Shown here piece by piece: positions 57,896 through 64,000 of a DNA stretch of 64,000 nucleotides. Position 1 is the first letter of the stretch. Each line of letters starts with the position of its first letter. Position numbers and translations under genes: made by a program. The notes under the pieces were generated by a model. It worked only from the letters and a program-made list of their open reading frames with translations. It had not been told where the DNA came from and searched no databases. The stretch is taken from NCBI RefSeq assembly GCF_016653405.1, contig NZ_NHSN01000025.1, positions 124,001 through 188,000 on the forward strand, given 5' to 3'. The DNA is from Halorhodospira halophila (lineage in GTDB: Bacteria; Pseudomonadota; Gammaproteobacteria; Nitrococcales; Halorhodospiraceae).

Positions 57896-59818
57896 ATGGC
57901 CACCGGAGCGAACAGCCCCGGGGAACCGCACGTATCCGCCGACACGCTGGATATCCGCCGCCTGGCCGAGAACGAGGTCTTCCGCAACCTCGACGACGGG
58001 GTCCTGCGTGCCCTGCTCGGCCGGGGCAGCGTCCACCACCTGGACAGTGGCGAGGTGCTCTTCCACCTCGGCGACCCGGACCGGGATACGCTCTTTATCC
58101 TCTACGAGGGGCGCGTGGAACTGCGCGACGCGCACAACGTGGTCACCGTGCGCGAGCCGGTGACCCTGCTCGGGCTGTCAAGCTACTTCGACGACGAGCC
58201 CTACACCCTCACCGCCCTCGCCACCCGGCCGACGCTGGTCGTCGGCGTCCCCTTCGAGGACGTGCGCACCCTCGAACGCGAGCACCCGGCGCTGGCCGAC
58301 ACCCTGAGCCGCATCATCGCCGACCGGATCCGCGCCAACTCCTGGCAGCACCGCGGCAGCCCCACTGGCGCCCTGTCGCAGCCGGCCCGCACCGCCATGT
58401 CCACGCCGCTGACCTACCAGCAGCCGGACTGCAGCCTCGCCGAGGCGTTCCGCTTCATGGACGAGCGCCAGATCGGCAGCATCGGCGTGCTCGACGAGGC
58501 TGGTGGACTGGTGGGCCTGGCCACGCTGCGCACCATCGGCCGGGCCATCTTCACCCGCGGACTCAGCCCGGACGCCTCCATCGTCGAGGCCGCCGAGCGG
58601 ATCACCGCCATCGGTCCGGAAACGCCACTGTCCGAGGCCAAGGACATCCAGGCGCGGGAGAACGTCAAGTACCTGGTGGTCATGGACGGCACGCGCCCGG
58701 TGGGCATGCTCTCGCAGTCGAACATGCTGCAGGCGATCATGGCGCAGCAGACGGTCATGCGCGAGCGCACCAACCGAGCCACCAGCATGGCGGAGCTGCG
58801 CCAACTGGCCGGCGAGGTGGGCTACGTCGCCCGCGAGGCCTGGAACAACAACCGCGAGGCGAGCCGCGCCACCTACCTGCTCAGCGAATTCCACCTGCAG
58901 CTCCAGCGCCGCTGCATCGACCTCGTCCTCGACGAACTCCACGGCGAGGGATGGGGCGAGGCCCCGCGCCCCTACGCCCTGCTCGTGCTCGGCTCGCTGG
59001 CCCGCCGCGAGGCACTGATCAACCCGGATCAGGACAACGCCATGATCATCGGGGACTACCCCCGCGGCAGCAGCGAGCCCCGCCCCCTGGACGAGACCGA
59101 GGCGGAGTGGTTCGCCAACTTCGCCGAGCGGGTCAACGTCCGCCTCGACGAGCTCGGCTACGAGTGGTGCAAGGGCGATATCATGGCCCGCAACCCGGAG
59201 TACCGCCACGCGCTGGAGCGTTGGCGGCAGCAGTTGCGCTACATCGCCCGGCACCCGAACAGCACCTCGGCCCGGTGGAGCAACATCTTTCTGGATTTCG
59301 AACTCCTCTACGGTGAGCAGGGGCTGGTCACCGAGCTCTGGGATTTCGTCCTCGCCACCCTGCAGGAGCAGCCCAAACTGCTGCGCTTCATGACCGGCGA
59401 CGACGCCGAGGGGCAGCCGGCCGTGGGGCTGTTCAACCGCCTGATCCGCTCGCGCCGCTCCGACAATGGTCACGGCTGCGTCGATATCAAGCGCAAGGGC
59501 CTGCGCATCATCGCCAACGGCGCGCGCATCTACGCACTCTCCGCCAACGTGCGGGAGACCAACACCGTCGCCCGGCTCAAGGGCCTGCGCCGCGAGGGTG
59601 TGCTCACCAGCGAGATGGTCGACTCGGTCCTGACCGCCCACGAGGAACTGCTCGACCTGCTGCTGACCCACCAGATCGAGCAGCATCAGGCGGGGCAGAT
59701 TCCGGACAAGTACATCGACCCCGAGGAGCTGGACGACCTGACCCGGCAGTCCCTGGCGACGAGCATGAAAGCGGTCAAGCGCTTCCAGGACCGCGTACAA
59801 GGCGTCTTCGGCCTTTAG
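57896..59818 (+). CDS. cNMP-binding/CBS/DUF294 nucleotidyltransferase-like protein
   Basis: A 640-residue soluble protein. Residues about 20-145 form a cyclic-nucleotide-binding-like barrel (LDSGEVLFHLGDPDRDTLFILYEGRVEL), 165-290 a CBS pair (FMDERQIGSIGVLDEAGGLVG and VKYLVVMDGTRPVGMLSQSNML), and 310-640 the DUF294 nucleotidyltransferase region with LGSLARREALINPDQDNAMI, the family's Gly-Ser and Asp pair. Such proteins accompany acs-symporter-CrbS clusters; their target is unknown, and they may transfer nucleotides to a protein in response to adenine nucleotides. The ATG follows AGGAGAAG. A hairpin terminates the gene. Confidence 0.9.
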   Translation: MATGANSPGEPHVSADTLDIRRLAENEVFRNLDDGVLRALLGRGSVHHLDSGEVLFHLGDPDRDTLFILYEGRVELRDAHNVVTVREPVTLLGLSSYFDDEPYTLTALATRPTLVVGVPFEDVRTLEREHPALADTLSRIIADRIRANSWQHRGSPTGALSQPARTAMSTPLTYQQPDCSLAEAFRFMDERQIGSIGVLDEAGGLVGLATLRTIGRAIFTRGLSPDASIVEAAERITAIGPETPLSEAKDIQARENVKYLVVMDGTRPVGMLSQSNMLQAIMAQQTVMRERTNRATSMAELRQLAGEVGYVAREAWNNNREASRATYLLSEFHLQLQRRCIDLVLDELHGEGWGEAPRPYALLVLGSLARREALINPDQDNAMIIGDYPRGSSEPRPLDETEAEWFANFAERVNVRLDELGYEWCKGDIMARNPEYRHALERWRQQLRYIARHPNSTSARWSNIFLDFELLYGEQGLVTELWDFVLATLQEQPKLLRFMTGDDAEGQPAVGLFNRLIRSRRSDNGHGCVDIKRKGLRIIANGARIYALSANVRETNTVARLKGLRREGVLTSEMVDSVLTAHEELLDLLLTHQIEQHQAGQIPDKYIDPEELDDLTRQSLATSMKAVKRFQDRVQGVFGL

Positions 59819-59828
59819 AATAGGGCGC

Positions 59829-59857
59829 TCGCCGGGGGGGCAGCACGCCCCCGGCGA
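59829..59857 (+). terminator. Hairpin after the DUF294 gene
   Basis: TCGCCGGGGG and CCCCCGGCGA form a perfect 10-bp stem with a nine-base loop, 10 bases after the stop. There is no T-tract. It overlaps the earliest possible ATG of the receiver gene (59857), which argues for the downstream start of that gene. Confidence 0.6.
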
Positions 59858-59898
59858 TGGCGACCCGGCACGATAACCGAGAGGAGGCGGCCACGAAG

Positions 59899-60276
59899 AT
59901 GAGCCAAGAGATCCTGATCGTGGACGATGAGGACAACATCGTCTTGTCCCTGGAGTTCCTGATGAAGCAGGCCGGTTTCGAGGTACGCACCGCCCAGGAC
60001 GGCGAGCAGGCCCTCGAGGCCCTCGAGGCGCGCATCCCGGACCTGGTGCTGCTCGACGTGATGATGCCCCGCAAGGACGGCTACGAGGTCTGTCAGGAGA
60101 TTCGCCAGCGCGCCGAGTGGGCGCACCTGCCGGTGGTCATGCTCACCGCCAAGGGCCGTGACGTGGAGCGCGAGAAGGGGCTGGCCATGGGCGCGGACGA
60201 CTACATCACCAAGCCGTTCTCGACCCAGGAAGTGGTGGAGACGGTCCAGCACATCCTGGCCAACGGGGCGCAGTGA
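59899..60276 (+). CDS. Single-domain response regulator receiver protein
   Basis: A 125-residue CheY-like protein with no output domain. Acidic pocket DDE at 9-11, phosphoacceptor Asp53 in [16 protein letters not shown], Thr in MLTAKGRD and Lys in YITKPFS are all intact. The ATG at 59899 gives the normal N-terminus ([11 protein letters not shown]). Its stop overlaps the start of the exonuclease/kinase-like gene, so the two are coupled. Likely phosphodonors are the nearby CrbS- or CbrA-type kinases, since its direct neighbour lacks the kinase His. Confidence 0.9.
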   Translation: MSQEILIVDDEDNIVLSLEFLMKQAGFEVRTAQDGEQALEALEARIPDLVLLDVMMPRKDGYEVCQEIRQRAEWAHLPVVMLTAKGRDVEREKGLAMGADDYITKPFSTQEVVETVQHILANGAQ

Positions 60277-62399
60277 TGGCCAGCGCCATGGCTCGCCGCC
60301 GGCTGAAGTTCTGGGCACCGGCACTGTTCCTGCTCCTGCTGATCGCCGCTGCGCTGGCCACCGTCGGTTACTTGACCCTGGGCCACGTCCCCGAGGGCCC
60401 GGAGCGCGCCAACGCGCTGCTCGCCTTCGGGGCCGCCGGCGCCGTGCTCATGGGGGCCACCGTAGCCATCTGGATCCTCCTCGACGCCGCGGTGATCCGC
60501 CCTCTGGGTGCCCTGGCCCGCGGCGCATCGATCATGGCCCACTCCAATCCGGCCCACGAGCTGGAGATCCCGAGCATGCACCTGCTCGGCGAACTCCCGG
60601 AGAGCTTGCAGACCCTCGGCAGCAATCTCTACGAGAGCCGCCGCGAGGTGGCCAAGGCGCTGGGCTCCGGCGCGCAGGGGGCGGAGAACCAGAAAACGCG
60701 CCTGGAGATCGTCCTGCGCGAAATCCAGCAGGGTGTGATCGTTTGCGACACCGAGGGGCGGATCCTGCTCTACAACCCGGCCGCCGGGGAGATCCTGCGC
60801 AACGACGCCCTGGGCCTCGGGCGCTCGATCTACGATGTGCTGGCCCGCTCGGCGGTGGACCACACCCTGGAGATGCTCCAGCACCGGCTGGCCATCGCCG
60901 AGGACCACACGGTCGCCGAAAACCGGGCCGAGTTCGTCTGCGCAACGGTAGACGACGGTGCCCTGCTGCACTGCCGGATGAGCCTGCTGCCCTCCTCCAG
61001 CCCGCTGCGCTCCGGATTCGTGCTGACCCTGGAGGACATCACCCGCAAGATCGAGGGGGTGGCACGACGTGACCACGCCCTGCGCAGCGCCGTCGAATCG
61101 CTGCGCGCACCGCTGGCGAACCTGCGCGCCGCCGCCGAGAGCCTCGGGCAGGGCGACGAGGCCATGGCCCGCGAGCAGCGGCAGTCCTTCGAGGCCATGA
61201 TGGTCCACGAGAGCCGCGAGCTGAGCCGGCGCTTCGAGCGCATGGCCCGGGAAACCCACCGCCTGGTCTCCGCCCCATGGACGATGGCGGACATCAGCAG
61301 CGCCGATCTCTTCGCCAGTGTGCTGCGCCGCCATCCCGAGGGGCTGCCCCGGGTGGAGGTGGTCGGCATTCCGCTCTGGATGCACGCCGAGAGCCACTCC
61401 ATCGGCCTGGTGCTGGAGCACCTGCTGCGCCACCTGCGCGGCGACCTGGGCATCGAGTCGGTCCGGGCCGAGCCGCTCATGGGCGACCAGCGGGTCTATC
61501 TGGATCTCTCCTGGACGGGGGCACCGATCCCGCCGGAGAAGCTCGAGGGGTGGCTCGACGAGGAGTTGCCCGAGGCCACCGGACAGCTGACACCGCGTGG
61601 CGTCCTGGAGCGCCACGACAGCGTGGCCTGGAGCCAGACCCAGCCGCGTTGTGAAGACCGCGCGGTACTCCGCATCCCCGTGCCGGTGTCGCGGCGCCAG
61701 TGGGAGCAACCGGGCGAGCGGCTGCCGCCGCGGCCGGAGTTCTACGACTTCTCGCTGGCCGACCAGGCCGCCGACCAGGGCGAGCTGCTCGACCGTCCTC
61801 TGGCCCAGCTCTCCTTCGTGATCTTCGACACCGAGACCACGGGCCTGGCCCCTTCGGAGGGCGACGAGATCATCTCCATCGCCGGGGTGCGCATGGTCAA
61901 CGGCCGCATCCTCGAGGGCGAATGCTTCGAGCAGCTGGTCAACCCGGGCCGGCCCATCCCCAAGGCGTCGATCAAGTTCCACGGCATCCGCGATGAGATG
62001 GTCGCCGACAAGCCCGGGATCACCACGGTCCTGCCGCAGTTCAGTGCCTTCGTCGGCGACTCGGTACTGGTCGCCCACAATGCGGCGTTCGACATGAAGT
62101 TCATCCGCCTTAAGGAGGAGCAGTGCGGCCTGAGGTTCGAGAACCCGGTGCTCGACACCCTGCTGCTTTCGGTCTTCCTGCACGACCACACCCCCGAGCA
62201 CACCCTAGAGGCCATCGCCAACCGGCTGGGGGTGGAGATCAGCGGCCGCCACACCGCGCTGGGCGATACCCTGGTCACCGGCGAGATCTTCGCGCAGATG
62301 CTACCCCTGCTCGAGGAGCGCGGCGTCACCACCCTGCGCGAGGCCATCAACGCCTCCGAACAGATGATCGAGGTCCGCAAGCAGCAGGCTCAGTTCTGA
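60276..62399 (+). CDS. Membrane sensor-like protein fused to a DnaQ-type 3'-5' exonuclease
   Basis: A 707-residue protein. Two membrane segments (about 10-30 and 45-65) lead to a HAMP-like linker and a PAS domain (about 140-245, [29 protein letters not shown]). A histidine-kinase-like core follows, but the His of the H-box is Glu274 ([15 protein letters not shown]) and the ATP-site motifs are degraded ([10 protein letters not shown] where DxGxGIP is expected). Residues about 514-690 are a DEDDh exonuclease with FDTETTG (Asp518, Glu520), [12 protein letters not shown] and [14 protein letters not shown] intact. Vibrio acs clusters carry a DnaQ-like gene at this place. Start is the ATG overlapping the receiver stop. 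Confidence 0.88.
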   Translation: MASAMARRRLKFWAPALFLLLLIAAALATVGYLTLGHVPEGPERANALLAFGAAGAVLMGATVAIWILLDAAVIRPLGALARGASIMAHSNPAHELEIPSMHLLGELPESLQTLGSNLYESRREVAKALGSGAQGAENQKTRLEIVLREIQQGVIVCDTEGRILLYNPAAGEILRNDALGLGRSIYDVLARSAVDHTLEMLQHRLAIAEDHTVAENRAEFVCATVDDGALLHCRMSLLPSSSPLRSGFVLTLEDITRKIEGVARRDHALRSAVESLRAPLANLRAAAESLGQGDEAMAREQRQSFEAMMVHESRELSRRFERMARETHRLVSAPWTMADISSADLFASVLRRHPEGLPRVEVVGIPLWMHAESHSIGLVLEHLLRHLRGDLGIESVRAEPLMGDQRVYLDLSWTGAPIPPEKLEGWLDEELPEATGQLTPRGVLERHDSVAWSQTQPRCEDRAVLRIPVPVSRRQWEQPGERLPPRPEFYDFSLADQAADQGELLDRPLAQLSFVIFDTETTGLAPSEGDEIISIAGVRMVNGRILEGECFEQLVNPGRPIPKASIKFHGIRDEMVADKPGITTVLPQFSAFVGDSVLVAHNAAFDMKFIRLKEEQCGLRFENPVLDTLLLSVFLHDHTPEHTLEAIANRLGVEISGRHTALGDTLVTGEIFAQMLPLLEERGVTTLREAINASEQMIEVRKQQAQF

Positions 62400-62400
62400 C

Positions 62401-62598
62401 GTGACGGAACGGCGCAGCGAGCGACTCACCGCCCTGGCCCTGCTCGGGGTGGTGCTGTTTAACTACCCGGTGCTATCGCTGTTCGCGGTGGACGGCAAGG
62501 TGCTCGGGGTGCCGGTGCTCTACGCCTACTTCTTCACCGTCTGGGCCGGACTGATCGCGGCCGTCGCCCGGCTCAACCGGGCGGCCGCACGGGGGTGA
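62401..62598 (+). CDS. Small membrane protein preceding the CrbS-like kinase
   Basis: A 65-residue protein from a GTG start one base after the previous stop. Two hydrophobic segments (about 9-28 and 35-57) and a basic C-terminus (RLNRAAARG) are visible. It overlaps the next gene in a GTGA. The placement before an SSS-domain kinase parallels the 63-residue protein before cbrA. It may be a small subunit for the symporter domain, as DUF4212 proteins are for other SSS carriers; this is inferred from position and size. Confidence 0.7.
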   Translation: MTERRSERLTALALLGVVLFNYPVLSLFAVDGKVLGVPVLYAYFFTVWAGLIAAVARLNRAAARG

Positions 62599-64000
62599 GC
62601 GCCGTGCTGCCGGCCTGGACCATTCTGCTGGTCTCGGCCCTTTACGTCGGGCTGCTCTTCGCCGTCGCCTATACGGCGGACAAGCTCGGCGACCGCGGCC
62701 TGTCGCTGGTCAACAACCCGTACGTCTACACCCTTTCCATCGCCGTCTACTGCACGGCCTGGACCTTCTACGGCAGCGTCGGGCTGGCCGCTGAACACGG
62801 GCTGGCCTTTCTGACCATTTACCTCGGCCCCACCCTGATGGCCATCGTCTGGTGGGTGGTGTTGCGCAAGATCGTGCGCATCAGCAAGCTCTACCGGCTG
62901 ACCTCCATCGCCGACTTCATCGCCGCCCGCTACGGCAAGAGCATGCTGCTCGGCGGCCTGGCGGCGTTCATCGCCCTGGTGGGCACCACCCCGTACATCG
63001 CCCTGCAGCTGCAGGCCGTCTCATCGAGTTTCGACGTGCTGCTGCACTTCCCCGACATGGAGGCGGTCCAGGCGGGCAGCGCCGGCCTCCTCGACGACAA
63101 GGCGCTCTACGTAGCGGTCCTCCTGGCGCTGTTCACCATCCTCTTCGGCACGCGCCACATCGACGCCACCGAGCGCCTGGAGGGCATGGTGGTGGCCGTG
63201 GCCTTCGAGTCGGTGGTCAAACTCATCGCCTTCCTGGCGGTGGGGATCTTCGTCACCTTCGTTCTCTTCGCGGGTCCGGTGGAGCTCTTCCGCGAGGCAG
63301 CGGCCACCCCGGCCATCCAGGAACTCGGGCTGCTCACCGGGCTGCCCGGCGGCTACCAGAGCTGGATCGCCATGCTGGCGCTGTCAGCCCTGGCCATTCT
63401 CTTCCTGCCGCGGCAGTGGCAAGTGAGCTTAGTGGAGAACGTCAACGAGGATCATATTCGCACGGCCTCCTGGCTGTTCCCCCTCTATCTGCTGGTTATC
63501 AACCTGTTCGTCCTGCCGGTGACACTCGCCGGTCTGCTGTTCTTCGGCGACGAGATCCCCGGGGACGACTACGTCCTCGCCCTACCCCTGGCGGTGGATC
63601 AGGGCCTGCTCGGGCTGCTGGTGTACATCGGCGGCTTCTCGGCGGCCACCGGCATGGTCATCGTCGCCACCATCGCCGTGGCCATCATGGTCAGCAACGA
63701 TATCGTCACCCCGGCCCTGCTGCGGCTGCGCCGCTTCCACGCCCGGGGCCGGCACGACCTGTCGAGGCTGATCGTCGCCATCCGACGCCTGGTGATCTGC
63801 GTCATCCTGGCGCTGGGCTATATCTACTACCTGCTCATCGCCGACACCCACGCCCTGGTCTCCATCGGGCTGATCTCCTTCGCCGCGGTGGCCCAGTTCG
63901 CGCCGGCGGTGCTGCTCGGGCTGTTCTGGAAGGGGGCGAGCCGGCGCGGGGCGCTGGCCGGGCTGGTGGCCGGCTTCCTGCTCTGGGTCTACACCCTGCT
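62595..64000 (+). CDS. crbS: SSS-type sensor kinase, CrbS-like, N-terminal part
   Basis: The frame is open to the window edge and gives about 468 residues, all within a sodium/solute-symporter domain of some 12 membrane segments. AVYCTAWTFYGSVGLAAEHGLAFLTIYLGPT, LTSIADFIAARYGKS and LPRQWQVSLVEN are the typical stretches of SSS-linked kinases. By order (acs, symporter, DUF294, exonuclease, kinase) it corresponds to CrbS of Vibrio, which governs acs. The kinase core and any receiver lie outside the window. Start is the GTG overlapping the small gene, or another GTG three codons later. Confidence 0.85.
   Translation, partial: MSAVLPAWTILLVSALYVGLLFAVAYTADKLGDRGLSLVNNPYVYTLSIAVYCTAWTFYGSVGLAAEHGLAFLTIYLGPTLMAIVWWVVLRKIVRISKLYRLTSIADFIAARYGKSMLLGGLAAFIALVGTTPYIALQLQAVSSSFDVLLHFPDMEAVQAGSAGLLDDKALYVAVLLALFTILFGTRHIDATERLEGMVVAVAFESVVKLIAFLAVGIFVTFVLFAGPVELFREAAATPAIQELGLLTGLPGGYQSWIAMLALSALAILFLPRQWQVSLVENVNEDHIRTASWLFPLYLLVINLFVLPVTLAGLLFFGDEIPGDDYVLALPLAVDQGLLGLLVYIGGFSAATGMVIVATIAVAIMVSNDIVTPALLRLRRFHARGRHDLSRLIVAIRRLVICVILALGYIYYLLIADTHALVSIGLISFAAVAQFAPAVLLGLFWKGASRRGALAGLVAGFLLWVYTL

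Noticed and set aside
59857-59898. Extended N-terminus of the receiver protein starting at 59857
   Set aside because: This ATG lies on the right arm of the terminator-like hairpin after the DUF294 gene, and the added residues are not part of a receiver fold.

Overview
The window is a GC-rich, densely coded gammaproteobacterial chromosome segment. The smc-zipA-ligA block, a CbrA/CbrB-type two-component pair, an acs cluster with a CrbS-type kinase, QueF/GluQ and the acid-rich exported proteins point to a halophilic member of the Ectothiorhodospiraceae, most likely Halorhodospira or a close relative. That assignment is inferred from gene content and protein character; no rRNA gene is present to fix it.

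Layout. 1-3.9 kb: the 5' end of ispB, a small membrane protein, a BCCT osmolyte transporter and a DUF3422 protein. 3.9-9.0 kb: a tight cobalamin operon for lower-ligand activation and nucleotide-loop assembly (cobU, cobT, cobC, cobS, cbiB, cobD). 9.1-11.2 kb: an oxidoreductase/aminotransferase pair typical of amino-sugar synthesis. 11.3-17.9 kb, minus strand: glgC, a CPA2 antiporter, a tandem Usp protein and a P-type ATPase. 18-21.8 kb: HD-GYP protein, small export protein, dinB and a GGDEF protein. 21.8-27.4 kb: a 22-bp inverted repeat, an XRE/NBR1-Ig protein, a complete AmmeMemoRadiSam set (amrS divergent from amrB-amrA around a 17-bp palindrome), tRNA-Ser(CGA), a cysteine-free C69 dipeptidase-like protein and a frameshifted remnant of a second amrA. 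27.4-31 kb: TetR/MFS pair and small enzymes. 31-36.9 kb: a three-gene RND efflux operon. 37-43.8 kb: ligA, zipA, smc. 43.9-47.2 kb: queF, gluQ and a TonB-dependent receptor.

47.4 kb to the end is a carbon/acetate control region. A small membrane protein, the SSS-type kinase CbrA and the NtrC-type regulator CbrB precede acs. Then come an SSS symporter, a cNMP/CBS/DUF294 protein, a stand-alone receiver, a membrane protein joining a degenerate kinase core to a DnaQ-type exonuclease, another small membrane protein and the N-terminal half of a second SSS-type kinase (CrbS-like). The order resembles the acs-symporter-DUF294-exonuclease-crbS cluster of Vibrio. A GTAACAC motif occurs both upstream of acs and in the divergent symporter/DUF294 promoter, suggesting one shared regulator.

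No CRISPR array, insertion sequence or prophage was seen. The longest gene-free stretch (about 330 bases, near 21.8-22.1 kb) holds the large inverted repeat; the 234 bases after the C69 gene hold the amrA remnant and a TetR operator.
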